DNA of 64,000 bases from Microbacterium sp. ET2 (GCF_030347395.1 NZ_CP128170.1:2170001-2234000); one strand, 5' to 3'. Shown: positions 8,719 to 17,864, counted from the stretch's first letter. Notes: generated by a model not told the origin, from the letters alone. Numbers and translations: made by a program.

Positions 8719-9939
8719 TCACTCCAGCACGTATCGCGGGCGTCCCGCGAAGACGCCCACCGCGCTCTGACCGAGGAGGACGACGAGCAGCAGGCCGAGC
8801 GGCCACAGCCACGACCCGGTCGCGGAGTACAGTGCGCCGAAGACGATCGGTCCGGCCGCCGCGACGAGGTAGCCGACAGACTGCGCCATCCCCGACAGTG
8901 CCGACGAGGCGACGTGGTCGCGGGCGCGCTCCGCCATGAGCGTCAGCGACATGCCGAGCGACGCCCCCGACGACAGTCCGATGAGCACCACCCAGCCGGT
9001 GATGAGGCCGGGCGCGGCCATGAGCCCGACGGTACCGACCACCGCGAGCACCGGGACGGAGGCCGGGGCCCAGCGCTCGAATCGGCCGCGCAGGAGCAGC
9101 GGCAGCACCAGGGCGCCCGCGGTGGCGAAGAGCTGGTAGAGCATCACGTCGACGCCCGCTGCGACTTCGCTCCGCCCCGTCGAGACCGAGATCGCGGCGA
9201 ACCAGGTGACGCTCATGTAGAACATCGCCGACTGCAATCCCATGTAGGCCGCGACGAGCCAGGCCACGCGGTCGCGCCAGATCCCGGTGCTCCGCCGGGG
9301 CGGCCGCGCCGTGGCATCCGCTCTCTTCCGGCGCGATGCCGCGGCCCATCCCGCGATAGCCGGGGGGATGAGCACGCCGCCGACGAGGACCAGCGCCCAG
9401 CGCCAGCCGAGCTCGCCGCCGGCGGTCGACAGGTGCGAGAGCGGTACGACCACCCCCGACGCGAGGGCGCCGAAGCCGCCGAGGAGGGCGGTGTAGACCG
9501 CCATCATCAGCGGAACGCGGGCGGGGAAGTCGCGCTTGACCACCGCGGGCATGAGGACGTTGACCACGGCGAGCGCCATGCCGATGAGGGCCGTTCCGAT
9601 CCACAGCAGCGCGATGGGACCCGGGAGCGAGCGGACGACGGCGCCGACGAGCAGCAGCACGAGTGCCCCGAGGATCGCGCCGCCGAGGCCGAAGCGGCGC
9701 GCCACCTCGTGCGCGAGGGGGGAGAAGAGCGCCCAGGCGGCGAGCGGAACGGCGGCGAGAACGCCCAGCACGGCGAGCGAGAGACCGGTGTCAGCGCCGA
9801 TCTCGTCGAGCACCGGGCCGAGCGCGGTGATCGTCGGGCGCATGTTGGCTGCGACCAGGCACACCGCGAGGACCAGGATGACGGTGCGCGCCGTCGTGCG
9901 CGATGCCGTGCGCCCCGTTGTCCGCGCCGGTGAGGTCAT
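8719..9939 (-). CDS. MFS transporter, CynX/NimT-like
   Basis: Integral inner-membrane transporter of about 406 residues with twelve predicted hydrophobic segments, beginning TVILVLAVCLVAANMRPTI, which is typical of the CynX/NimT (cyanate / 2-nitroimidazole) branch of the major facilitator superfamily. Substrate unknown. A -10-like TAGGTT on the minus strand (about 9953-9948) places the transcript start at or just before the ATG at 9939, so the mRNA may be leaderless; a GTG two codons earlier is an alternative start. It is divergent from a second member of the same family at 10053. Confidence 0.82.
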   Translation of the reverse strand: MTSPARTTGRTASRTTARTVILVLAVCLVAANMRPTITALGPVLDEIGADTGLSLAVLGVLAAVPLAAWALFSPLAHEVARRFGLGGAILGALVLLLVGAVVRSLPGPIALLWIGTALIGMALAVVNVLMPAVVKRDFPARVPLMMAVYTALLGGFGALASGVVVPLSHLSTAGGELGWRWALVLVGGVLIPPAIAGWAAASRRKRADATARPPRRSTGIWRDRVAWLVAAYMGLQSAMFYMSVTWFAAISVSTGRSEVAAGVDVMLYQLFATAGALVLPLLLRGRFERWAPASVPVLAVVGTVGLMAAPGLITGWVVLIGLSSGASLGMSLTLMAERARDHVASSALSGMAQSVGYLVAAAGPIVFGALYSATGSWLWPLGLLLVVLLGQSAVGVFAGRPRYVLE

Positions 9940-10052
9940 GAGCACCGAACCTAGCCGAGCCCTGCGCCCGGTCGGACCCGCCGCTCACTCACCGGGACCG
10001 GGAGGGTGCAGGTGGGGTCGGGTGCCCTTGATCGCGCACTAGCCTGGGCGGG

Positions 10053-11273
10053 ATGTCCGTCCGACCGCCCCGCTCGACCGCGACCTCGCTGTGGGGCGTC
10101 GCGCTCACGATCGTGCTCACCGCGGCGGTGCTGCGCTCGCCGATCGTGGCGGTGGCGCCGGTGGCGCGTGACATCCAGGCCGACCTCGACGTCTCGGCGG
10201 GCGTCGTCGGGCTCCTCACCAGCATCCCCGTCCTGGCCTTCGCGGTCTGCGCGCCGCTCGCCGTCATGGCGATCCGACGACTCGGGCCCGACGCCGCGCT
10301 CAGCCTCGCCCTCGCGGGAGCGGTCATCGCGTCGATCGTGCGCTCCGCGGGCGGCCTTCCCGCGGTCATCCTCGGAACGGCCCTGCTGGGGGTCTTCCTC
10401 ACCGTCGGCAACGTCGTCGTGCCGCTCATCATCAAGCGGGAGTTCCCGCCGGAGCGGGTGCCGTGGATCACGAGCCTGTTCACCTCGGCCATGAACGTCG
10501 GCACGATGACGGTCACCCTGGCGACCGCACCGATCGCCGCCGTCACCGACTGGCGGGTCGCGATCGCGGTCTGGGGCGGTTTCGGGCTCGCCGCACTCGT
10601 CGTCTGGGTCGGCATCCGCCGCGGCGAGGCTGTGCGGGCCGCCCCCGAGCCGGTGACGACCGGGGCTGCCGGGCGCCCCGATGGGCGGGGGCGTGCCGCG
10701 GCCCTGACGCTCAGCACGTGGCTGCTCGCCCTCGCCTTCGCCGGCCAGGCGTTCGCCTTCTACGGAACCACCGCGTGGCTGCCCTCGCTCCTCATCGACG
10801 GCGGGATGCCGGCGGTGCAGGCCGGGGCGGTCGCGGCGATCTTCCAGGTGATGGGCGTCGCCGGCGCCCTGCTGACGCCCGTCCTCACCCGACGCTTCTC
10901 GGCCGCACCCGCGGCCGTCATCATCGGCGCGGGATGGCTCGCCATACCCCTGGGGTTCCTGCTGGCGCCGGACGGATGGCTCGCGTGGTGCCTCGTCGGA
11001 GGTCTCGCCCAGGGCGCGGGGATCACCTGGGTCTTCATCATGCTGAACGGCTTCGGAGGTGACGAGCGGGTGGTCGCAGGGCGGTCGGGGACGGTGCAGG
11101 GGATCGGGTACGCCGCGGGCGCTCTCGCACCTCCGCTGCTGGGAGGCGTGCACGATGCGACCGGTGACTGGACCCCGGCGCTTCTGCTCCTGCTCGGGGC
11201 GGTCGTGGTGCTCCTCGTCACCGGAGCCGTGGGCGCGAGGATCGGGGTGCGCGAGGCCCGCGACCGCTGGTGA
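10053..11273 (+). CDS. MFS transporter, CynX/NimT-like
   Basis: A 406-residue membrane protein with about twelve transmembrane segments, homologous in layout to the divergent gene at 9939 (VLRSPIVAVAPVARDI near the first helix, IKREFPPERVPWITSLFTSAMN after helix four). This branch includes cyanate and nitroimidazole transporters; the substrate here is unknown. A -10-like TAGCCT at 10040-10045 lies 7 bp before the ATG, so the message is probably leaderless. The pair look like ancient duplicates used for different ligands. The gene converges on pobA. Confidence 0.82.
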   Translation: MSVRPPRSTATSLWGVALTIVLTAAVLRSPIVAVAPVARDIQADLDVSAGVVGLLTSIPVLAFAVCAPLAVMAIRRLGPDAALSLALAGAVIASIVRSAGGLPAVILGTALLGVFLTVGNVVVPLIIKREFPPERVPWITSLFTSAMNVGTMTVTLATAPIAAVTDWRVAIAVWGGFGLAALVVWVGIRRGEAVRAAPEPVTTGAAGRPDGRGRAAALTLSTWLLALAFAGQAFAFYGTTAWLPSLLIDGGMPAVQAGAVAAIFQVMGVAGALLTPVLTRRFSAAPAAVIIGAGWLAIPLGFLLAPDGWLAWCLVGGLAQGAGITWVFIMLNGFGGDERVVAGRSGTVQGIGYAAGALAPPLLGGVHDATGDWTPALLLLLGAVVVLLVTGAVGARIGVREARDRW

Positions 11274-11318
11274 GCCTGCCCGGCCGGCTGTGGTTGAGCC
11301 GGATGCCGCGGAGGGGCC

Positions 11319-12503
11319 TCAGCCCGCCTGCGGGAGCGGCCAGCCGGTGTAGGCCTCCGCCAGGTAGGTCTTCCCCGCCTCGGATTCCACCACCGAGCGC
11401 AGCTCGCCGATCTGCCGTCGCCGGTCGAAGTCGGTGGCGTCGGGCGCCACGTGGAGCATGCTCGTCATCCACCAGGAGAAGTGCTGAGCCTTCCAGATGC
11501 GGGCGAGTGCCGTCTCGGGGAAGGCCTCGATGAGCCGGGCGTCGTTCTCGAGCAGCAGGGCGCGCAGCGCCCGCTCGAGGACGATCACGTCGGCGATCGC
11601 GAGGTTCATGCCCTTCGCGCCGGTGGGCGGCACAGTGTGGGCGGCGTCGCCGATGAGGGCGACCCGGCCGCGCAGCAGTTCGTGGGCGACGAAGCTTCGG
11701 AACCGCAGCACGTCGCGCTGGAAGATCGGCCCCTGGTTCAGGGTCGTCCCCGGAACCCGCACCTGCAGCTCGTGCCAGAGCTGCTCCTCGCTGTACGAGG
11801 CGGGATCGACCTCGGGGTCGCACTGGAAGTACATCCGCTGCACGGTGGCGTTCCGCTGGCTGATCAGGGCGAAGCCGTCGGCGGAGTTGGAGTAGATCAG
11901 CTCCTCCGAGCTCGGCGGCGCCTCGCAGAGGATCCCGAACCACGCGAACGGGTACTCGCGGAAGTAGCCGCCGGTCGCCGATCCCGTGACCGCAGGACGC
12001 ACCACGCTGCGGGAGCCGTCGGAGCCCACCACGAAGTCGGCCTCGATCTCGAGCGGCTGACCGTCGGCATCGACGGCGATGACCCGCGGATGATCCGTCT
12101 CGGCGTCTTCCACCCGCTCGGCCGTGACCCCCAGGCGCAGGTCCTGCCCCTCGGCGAGGCGCACCGCGACGAGGTCTTTGAGCACCTCGTGCTGCGGGTA
12201 CAGCCAGACCGCACGGCCGGTCGCCGACGGGAAGTCGATGCGGTGCCCCTCGCCCTCGAAGCGCAGCTCGATGCCCTCGTGGCGGTTCCCGACGGTGCGC
12301 ACGCGGGAGGAGGCGCCGCTGGATTCGAGGATGTCGACGGTGCCCTGCTCGAGGATCCCCGCACGGATCGTCGTCTCGATCTCCTCGCGGGTGCGCTGGT
12401 CGATCACGATGGATTCGATGCCGGACTTGGCGAGCAGGTGCGACAGCAGCAGGCCGGCGGGGCCGGCGCCCACGATCGCGACGCGGGTGCGGATGCGGGT
12501 CAT
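11319..12503 (-). CDS. pobA: 4-hydroxybenzoate 3-monooxygenase
   Basis: Flavin monooxygenase of 394 residues, the normal PobA length, converting 4-hydroxybenzoate to protocatechuate with NAD(P)H and O2. Seen: dinucleotide motif VAIVGAGPAGLLLSHLL (residues ~8-24), the PobA-type RAGILEQGTVDIL, the DG motif FVVGSDGSRSVVRPA, the GD motif ALIGDAAHTVPPTGAKGMNLA, and the Tyr-rich FREYPFAWFGILCEAPPSSEE region that lines the active site. The product feeds directly into the pcaHGBDC genes 2.5 kb away. The upstream same-strand IclR gene is the likely regulator. The ATG at 12503 follows GAAGGAGACGTC. Confidence 0.95.
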   Translation of the reverse strand: MTRIRTRVAIVGAGPAGLLLSHLLAKSGIESIVIDQRTREEIETTIRAGILEQGTVDILESSGASSRVRTVGNRHEGIELRFEGEGHRIDFPSATGRAVWLYPQHEVLKDLVAVRLAEGQDLRLGVTAERVEDAETDHPRVIAVDADGQPLEIEADFVVGSDGSRSVVRPAVTGSATGGYFREYPFAWFGILCEAPPSSEELIYSNSADGFALISQRNATVQRMYFQCDPEVDPASYSEEQLWHELQVRVPGTTLNQGPIFQRDVLRFRSFVAHELLRGRVALIGDAAHTVPPTGAKGMNLAIADVIVLERALRALLLENDARLIEAFPETALARIWKAQHFSWWMTSMLHVAPDATDFDRRRQIGELRSVVESEAGKTYLAEAYTGWPLPQAG

Positions 12504-12517
12504 GACGTCTCCTTCGA

Positions 12518-12556
12518 CGGAAGTCGGTGCGCGGCGACGGATGTCGGTGCGCGGCG
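12518..12556 (-). repeat. Tandem 19-bp direct repeat in the pobA leader
   Basis: Two near-identical copies (12518-12536 and 12538-12556; one mismatch) of CGGAAGTCGGTGCGCGGCG lie immediately before the pobA ribosome-binding site, 20 bp apart, that is about two helical turns. Possible tandem regulator sites or a transcribed leader element. Confidence 0.5.
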
Positions 12557-12609
12557 CTCGGCGCCGGTGCGACCAGTGTGCCGGGCCTCAGCCGCGCAGC
12601 ATCCACTCT

Positions 12610-12626
12610 TTCTCGTTCAATGAGAA
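12610..12626 (-). promoter_or_regulatory. Inverted repeat upstream of pobA, candidate IclR operator
   Basis: TTCTC-N7-GAGAA straddles the stop codon of the upstream IclR gene, about 110 bp before pobA. IclR-type regulators commonly bind short imperfect palindromes of this size; assignment is inference. Confidence 0.35.
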
Positions 12627-13375
12627 CCTGGTCGGAGTGCCTGCTCCACGCCCGCTGCGGCGGACCGCAGCTCGTCGAGTGCCCCGGCGGTCGGCGCGTC
12701 GCGGGGGAGGACGACCGAGAGCGCCGCGACCACGGGGCCCGTCCGGCCCTCGCGGACCGGCACCGCCACCCCGGTCGACACCGTCTCGACCGTGCCGGCG
12801 GCGACGACGAAGCGCTCGCGGCGGATCCGGGCGAGGAGGCGCCGGAGCTTCGCGGCATCCGTCACCGTCTCGGGAGCCACAGCAGCCAGGGGGCCCGACA
12901 GCACGTGCTCCTGCACCGTCTGATGGGCGAAGGCGAGGAGCACCAGTCCCGAGGAGGAGGCGTGGAGCGGCAACCGCCCCGCGACGCGGGTGATGTTCGC
13001 TCCGGCCTGCGGGTGGCTCAGGCGTTCGAGGAACAGCGCCTCGCCCTGCTCCAGAACGGCGAGCTGGGTGTGCTCTCGCACCCGCGCCTGCACCCGCTCC
13101 ATGAACGGCAGGGCGGCCTGGCGGAGGCGCAGGGCGAGCGATCCGCGTTCGGCGAGCTCCCACAGCCGCAGGCCCAGGCGCACCCGATGATCCTCATCGC
13201 GCTCGAGAAGCCCGGCGGCGACGAGGTCGCCGACGAGGCGGTGCGCGGTCGAGGGCGGAAGACCCGCGCGGCGACCGATCTCGGACGCCGTCTGCAGCGT
13301 CCGATCGGCGTCGAAGGTCTCGAGCACCCGTACCAGGCGGTCCAGACCCGAGTCGCCGGAGGGCGAGTTGGCCAT
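12617..13375 (-). CDS. IclR-family regulator, probable pobA regulator (PobR-like)
   Basis: Cytoplasmic transcription factor of 252 residues. N-terminal winged helix (residues ~8-75; TASEIGRRAGLPPSTAHRLVGDLVAAGLLER) and a C-terminal effector-binding domain (ITRVAGRLPLHASSSGLVLLAF) are both intact. IclR members PobR, PcaR and PcaU control 4-hydroxybenzoate and protocatechuate genes. Its position directly upstream of and co-directional with pobA, 113 bp apart, makes PobR the best guess; whether activator or repressor is not visible. ATG start at 13375. Weak start signals, but residues 1-8 precede the first helix as expected. Confidence 0.85.
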   Translation of the reverse strand: MANSPSGDSGLDRLVRVLETFDADRTLQTASEIGRRAGLPPSTAHRLVGDLVAAGLLERDEDHRVRLGLRLWELAERGSLALRLRQAALPFMERVQARVREHTQLAVLEQGEALFLERLSHPQAGANITRVAGRLPLHASSSGLVLLAFAHQTVQEHVLSGPLAAVAPETVTDAAKLRRLLARIRRERFVVAAGTVETVSTGVAVPVREGRTGPVVAALSVVLPRDAPTAGALDELRSAAAGVEQALRPGSH

Positions 13376-13387
13376 GGTGACACCATC

Positions 13388-13876
13388 TCACGCGACCGAC
13401 CACCGCCCCAGGTGGTCGTCGGCGGTCAGCTGCCGGATGCCGTCGTCGTGGAGCACGAACTGCGCCCGGAGGTGCACGCCTTCGGCGCCGCACTCGACCG
13501 CCATCGCCCCCGCCCACGTCCGTTCATCCTCGGTGAATTCGCGCGATCCGCGTCGCTCCCACACGATCACCGCCTGGGCCGCGCCGATCGCCGCGAGCAG
13601 ACCGCCGATCCAGGCCGCGAGGATCTCAGCGCACGGCAGGGGCCCGAGGTCATCGGTCACCTCGAGCCCGAACGGATCGAGCGGGTAGTCGTCGCACGGC
13701 ATGACGGGGCCCGTGAGACGCTGGTCGGCGTCGAGGAAGAGCAGCCACACCTGCCGGGGGTTCAGCGCCCGGTCCAGGAGCAGTTCGAGCACCTCCTCCA
13801 GATCGCTGTCATGGCGGAGTGCGCGGTCGCGGCTGAGCCTGCTGTCGGGACCGAGTCGGGGATCCATCGTCGTCAT
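13388..13876 (-). CDS. Conserved hypothetical protein, possible GAF/sensor-like domain
   Basis: A soluble acidic protein of 162 residues that I do not recognise by family. It has a conserved-looking core (NPRQVWLLFLDADQRLTGPVMP, PLPCAEILAAWIGGLL) and alternating hydrophobic strands, no membrane segment and no signal peptide. Coding character is good (third-position G/C, no internal stops) and it fits snugly between two IclR genes, its stop lying 13 bp before the pobA-side IclR start, so the two are probably co-transcribed. A second ATG three codons in is an alternative start. Function unknown. Confidence 0.6.
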   Translation of the reverse strand: MTTMDPRLGPDSRLSRDRALRHDSDLEEVLELLLDRALNPRQVWLLFLDADQRLTGPVMPCDDYPLDPFGLEVTDDLGPLPCAEILAAWIGGLLAAIGAAQAVIVWERRGSREFTEDERTWAGAMAVECGAEGVHLRAQFVLHDDGIRQLTADDHLGRWSVA

Positions 13877-13992
13877 GCCCCCACGCTGGCCGAGCGCGCG
13901 GTGCGGATGAGGCCCCTCGACGGATCTGGGGACAGCTCGCCTCGCCGGGGCGCCTGTGCAGGAGCGGTTGCGGGGACCGTAATGTCGGATGG

Positions 13993-14778
13993 GTGCGCGA
14001 AGCTGCCGAACAGCGGGACGACCGAGCCCCCTCGGGGGAGGGTCTCCTCGATCGCGCGCTGCGCGTCCTCGGGGCGTTCACCGAGGACGAGCCGGCGCTC
14101 ACGGCCGCCGAGCTCGGGGCCCGCGCCGCCCTGTCGTCGTCCACCCTGCACCGGCTGCTCGCCCGTCTGATCGATCAGGGCCTTCTCGTGCGGCTCCCCG
14201 ACCGCCGCTATGCGATCGGCCCGCGGCTCTGGGAGCTCGGCGAGCTTTCCCCCCTCGCCCTGAGGCTGCGCGAGACCGCGCTCCCGCACATGCTGCGCCT
14301 CTACGAGGCCACCGGCGAGAATGTGCATCTCGCCGTCCTCGACGGCCCGAGCCCGGCGGGCTCGGCGGCGCTCTACGTCGGCCGGGTCACCGGGCGGCAC
14401 TCGATCCCGACCCTCAGCCGCATGGGCGGCCGCGGGCCGCTGCACACCACCGGTGTCGGCAAGGCGCTGCTGATGACGAGGGATGGTGCGTGGCTGGCGC
14501 AGTACTTCACCGCTCCGCTCGAGCGCGAGACCGTCCACTCGCTCACCGACGAGAACGCGCTGCGCGCCGACGTGTCCCGCGCTCGCGCGCGGGGCTTCGC
14601 CACGACGCGCGAGGAGATGACGCTCGGAAACGTGTCGGTCGCAGCTCCCCTGCCGCGCATCGACGGGCTGCCGCCCGCGGCGATCGGACTCGTCGTACAC
14701 CTCGAGCGGGCCGATGAGCGCCGTCTCGGCCCCCTGGTGATCCAGACCGCGCGCGAGCTGGCCGACGACCTGCGCTGA
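13993..14778 (+). CDS. IclR-family regulator, probable pca operon regulator
   Basis: A 261-residue IclR protein with GTG start. The winged helix (LTAAELGARAALSSSTLHRLLARLIDQGLLVR, residues ~36-67) and effector domain (HSIPTLSRMGGRGPLHTTGVGKALL) are complete. It lies immediately upstream of and in the same direction as pcaHGBDC, separated by a 273-bp spacer rich in GTGAGG repeats, so control of the protocatechuate genes is likely. It is a close relative of the pobA-side IclR protein (shared RLWELGELSPLALRLRETALPHM segment), suggesting local duplication and specialisation. Confidence 0.85.
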   Translation: MREAAEQRDDRAPSGEGLLDRALRVLGAFTEDEPALTAAELGARAALSSSTLHRLLARLIDQGLLVRLPDRRYAIGPRLWELGELSPLALRLRETALPHMLRLYEATGENVHLAVLDGPSPAGSAALYVGRVTGRHSIPTLSRMGGRGPLHTTGVGKALLMTRDGAWLAQYFTAPLERETVHSLTDENALRADVSRARARGFATTREEMTLGNVSVAAPLPRIDGLPPAAIGLVVHLERADERRLGPLVIQTARELADDLR

Positions 14779-14882
14779 GGTCTCCCCGCCCGGCACAGCG
14801 GAGGAGATCGGCATGGCGGAGGCCAAGGCGCGCGCGAACCGCCTCCCTGCGGCGAACCTCCTCCCGTGTGCGGAGGGCCGGG

Positions 14883-14947
14883 GTGTGAGGGGTGAGGGTG
14901 AGCGCGCGTGAGGTGAGGGTGAGGGTGAGTGAGGGTGCGGGCGAGGC
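14883..14947 (+). repeat. GGTGAG/GTGAGGGTGAG-rich repeat tract upstream of pcaH
   Basis: The spacer between the IclR gene and pcaH holds about seven irregularly spaced copies of GTGAGG, some in perfect six-base register. No ORF with coding character is seen here. Length variation by slippage is possible; a regulatory role is unproven. Confidence 0.5.
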
Positions 14948-15051
14948 GCGGGCAGCGCTCGCCCTGCTCCCACTGAGTGAGACAGCGGCCGGGGTCCGCG
15001 ACCGCGCGGTGTCACCCTGGACGCACCCGGACCCGTCGAAGGAGACCGCCG

Positions 15052-15896
15052 ATGACACTCGCGGACCAGGCGCCCACGCCACCCGCCGCCGCGGCCGACG
15101 CCGCAGCCCCCGAGTCGCTGCTCGCGACCCCGGTGCAGGTGAGCCAGGCCGAGATCACCCAGGAGATCCGCGATCTCCACGCCGAGTACGACCGGCGCGA
15201 GGCCGCGGGCGAGACCCTCCCCGCCACGATGTGGGACTTCCCGCCCTACCGCTCGAGCATCCTGCGGCACCCGACGAAGAATCCCAAGCTCGTCGACCCC
15301 GAGACGATCGAGCCCTCTCCCCGGCCTTCGGTCAGCGCGACGTCGCTGCGATCGAGTCCGACCTCACGCTGCAGCACTCCGGTGAGCCGATGGGTGAGCG
15401 CATCACCGTCCGCGGTCGCCTGCTGGACTCGTGGGGTCGCCCGATCCCCAATCAGCTGATCGAGATCTGGCAGGCCAACGCCGCCGGTCGCTACATCCAC
15501 CAGCGCGACCAGCACCCCGCTCCGCTCGACCCGAACTTCACCGGTGCCGGGCGCACGGTGACCGACGATCGGGGCGAGTACCTCTTCACCACGATCAAGC
15601 CGGGGCCCTACCCGTGGAAGAACCACACCAACGCCTGGCGTCCGGCGCACATCCACTTCTCGGTGTTCGGGAGCGCCTTCACGCAGCGCATCGTCACCCA
15701 GATGTACTTCCCCGGCGACCCGCTGTTCGCCCTCGACCCGATCTACAACACCATCCGCCGCCAGCGCGATCGCGATGCCCTGATCAGCATCTACGACCAC
15801 GACCTCACCGTGCCGGAGTTCTCGATGGGCTACCGGTTCGACATCGTCGTGGACGGCCCCGACGCCACCTGGTTCGAGCCCGAGGAAGAGCACTGA
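15052..15896 (+). pseudogene. pcaH: Protocatechuate 3,4-dioxygenase beta subunit, frameshifted as sequenced
   Basis: Iron(III) intradiol dioxygenase subunit opening protocatechuate to 3-carboxy-cis,cis-muconate together with PcaG. Start ATG follows GAAGGAGACC. The N-terminal frame reads to LVDPETIE and the rest resumes with LSPAFGQRDVAAIESDL in another frame. At 15310-15317 the sequence reads GAGCCCTC; restoring GAGCTC rejoins ETIE-LSPAFGQ exactly as in the family. The iron ligands are present in the second part: Tyr in GRYIHQRDQH, Tyr in PGPYPW, and two His in RPAHIHF. The repaired protein is about 280 residues. Stop overlaps the pcaG start. Likely a sequencing artefact rather than a dead gene. 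Confidence 0.88.
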
Positions 15897-16477
15897 TGCC
15901 CCGCCCCACCGGTCCGAAGACCCTCACCCCGTCAGCCGGCCAGACGGTCGGCCCGTTCTTCCACTACGGCGTGACCTACGACGCGATGCATCAGGTCGCC
16001 TTCCCGCACTCGCCGGGGGCGGTCGTGCTGTCGGGCACCGTCACCGACGGCGCGGGTGCGCCGATCCCCGACGCGCTCGTGGAGATCTGGTCGGCCGACA
16101 GCGACGGCACCGTCTCGCGCGCCCGCGGCGCGCTCCGCCGCGACGGCCACACCTTCACCGGGTACGGCCGCTCGGGCACGACCGACGACGGCCACTACGA
16201 GTTCTGGACCCGCAATCCGGGGGCCGAGGCCGGCAAGGCCCCGTTCTTCGCGGTGATCGTCTATGCCCGGGGCCTGCCGAACAAGCTGCACACCCGCATC
16301 TACCTGCCCGACGACGAGTCGCTCCTCGCCGCCGACCCGCTGCTGGCCTCACTCGACGCCGACGAGCGCGCTACGCTCATCGCAACGCGCACCCCCGACG
16401 GCCATCTGCGCCACGACATCCGGCTGCAGGGGGAGAAGGAGACCGTGTTCCTTGCCTTCCCCGACGCCCCCGCCTGA
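15896..16477 (+). CDS. pcaG: Protocatechuate 3,4-dioxygenase alpha subunit
   Basis: A 193-residue intradiol dioxygenase subunit that pairs with PcaH. The N-terminal TPSAGQTVGPFFHYGV is a clear PcaG hallmark, followed by the beta-sandwich core (VEIWSADSDGTVSRARGAL, GHYEFWTRNPG). As usual for alpha subunits it lacks the iron-ligand set, which is carried by PcaH. The ATG shares bases with the pcaH stop (TGATG overlap), giving translational coupling. The 3' end overlaps the proposed pcaB start. Confidence 0.93.
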   Translation: MPRPTGPKTLTPSAGQTVGPFFHYGVTYDAMHQVAFPHSPGAVVLSGTVTDGAGAPIPDALVEIWSADSDGTVSRARGALRRDGHTFTGYGRSGTTDDGHYEFWTRNPGAEAGKAPFFAVIVYARGLPNKLHTRIYLPDDESLLAADPLLASLDADERATLIATRTPDGHLRHDIRLQGEKETVFLAFPDAPA

Positions 16478-17864
16478 CACGCCTGACGACTTCGGCCCGA
16501 TCGACGTCGGTCTGCTCAGTCCCGTCACCGTCGGTCACGACGCGCGGGTCTCGGATGCCGCTGTGCTCGACGCCCTCGTGACGGCCGAGGTCGCCCTCAC
16601 CCGCGCCTACGCCCGGGTGGGCGCCGCCCCCGAGAGCGCCGTCACCGAGGTCGCCTCGACCTTCGGCTGGCAGGACGGGCAGAGCGGATGCCGCGGCCAC
16701 GACCTCGCACTCGGTGATCTCGTCGCCGCGTCGGTGGCCGGAGGCAACCCCGTCATCCCGCTCGTCAGCGCCCTGAAGTCGCGGGTCTCACCCTCGGCGG
16801 CGGTGTGGATCCACCGCGGGGCGACGAGTCAGGACATCCTCGACACCGCTCTGGTCCTCGTGGCGCGAGCCGCTGCGGCGGAGGTCCTCGCTTCGCTCGC
16901 GGCGGCCTCTGGGGCCCTCGCGCACCTCGCGCGCGCGCACCGCGACGAGGTCGCCGCGGCCCGCACGCTCACCCAGCACGCCGTGCCGACGACGGTCGGT
17001 GCCCGCGTCGCGGGCTGGCTCCGCGGGGTCGACCGCGCCCGGGCCAGGCTCGACGACGCGCGCGCTGCGCTTCCGGCCCAACTCGGCGGCGCAGCCGGGA
17101 CGGCCGCCGCCTTCGCCGAACACCTGGGATCCGACGCGGGCGCCACCGCGCTCATCGACGCCTACTCCGCCGAGCTCGGCCTCGCCGCACCGGCAGCCCC
17201 CTGGCACACCGAGCGCTGGCCGATCACCGAGCTCGGCGATGCGCTCGTGCAGGCGATCGACGCGGCCGGCAAGATCGCCGCCGACGCCGCCACCCTCAGC
17301 CGCACCGAGATCGGCGAGATCGCCGAGGGCGCCGGCGGCGGATCATCGGCCATGCCGCAGAAGCAGAACCCCGCGGCATCCGTCCTCATCCGCTCCGCGG
17401 CGCTGCGTGCCCCGCAGCTGGGGGCGACCCTGCACCTGGCCGCCGCGCTCGCCGCCGACGAGCGGCCCGACGGCGCGTGGCACGCCGAGTGGCCGACGCT
17501 GCGCGACCTCCTCCGGCTCGCCCTCGGCGCGGCCGCCACCGCCGCGCGGCTGGCCGGCGGCCTGCGGGTCGACGCCGGCGCGGTCGCGGACAACCTCGCC
17601 GCGACCGGCGGCCTCCTCGTCTCGGAGCGGCTCTCGATCATCCTCACCCCCCTGGTCGGCGCGACGCGCGTGCGCGAGATCGTCGCTGCCGCCGCACGCG
17701 GCGACGACCTCGCGGCTCTGCTTCGCGCCCTCCCCGAGCTCGACGGAACGGATGTCGCGGACCTCCTCGATCCCGCGGCCTACACCGGCCTCGCCGGCAC
17801 CTTCGTCGACCGCTCGGTCGCCGCCGCCTCGCCCGCCCCCGACGCCGCGGAGGACGCCCGATGA
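16452..17864 (+). CDS. pcaB: 3-carboxy-cis,cis-muconate cycloisomerase
   Basis: Fumarase/aspartase-superfamily enzyme (about 470 residues) converting 3-carboxy-cis,cis-muconate to 4-carboxymuconolactone. The superfamily signature GGGSSAMPQKQNP is present, as are HRGATSQDILDTALVL and TLTQHAVPTTVG. No ATG or GTG is available near the N-terminus; the TTG at 16452, preceded by GAGAAGGAG inside the pcaG tail, gives a protein starting LPSPTPPPDTPDDFGPIDVG and is the best start. The gene overlaps pcaG by 26 bp and pcaD by four bases (ATGA). Confidence 0.9.
   Translation: MPSPTPPPDTPDDFGPIDVGLLSPVTVGHDARVSDAAVLDALVTAEVALTRAYARVGAAPESAVTEVASTFGWQDGQSGCRGHDLALGDLVAASVAGGNPVIPLVSALKSRVSPSAAVWIHRGATSQDILDTALVLVARAAAAEVLASLAAASGALAHLARAHRDEVAAARTLTQHAVPTTVGARVAGWLRGVDRARARLDDARAALPAQLGGAAGTAAAFAEHLGSDAGATALIDAYSAELGLAAPAAPWHTERWPITELGDALVQAIDAAGKIAADAATLSRTEIGEIAEGAGGGSSAMPQKQNPAASVLIRSAALRAPQLGATLHLAAALAADERPDGAWHAEWPTLRDLLRLALGAAATAARLAGGLRVDAGAVADNLAATGGLLVSERLSIILTPLVGATRVREIVAAAARGDDLAALLRALPELDGTDVADLLDPAAYTGLAGTFVDRSVAAASPAPDAAEDAR

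Noticed and set aside
14883..14947. CRISPR-like or minisatellite array
   Set aside because: The units are six bases with no constant-length spacers, and no cas genes are present.
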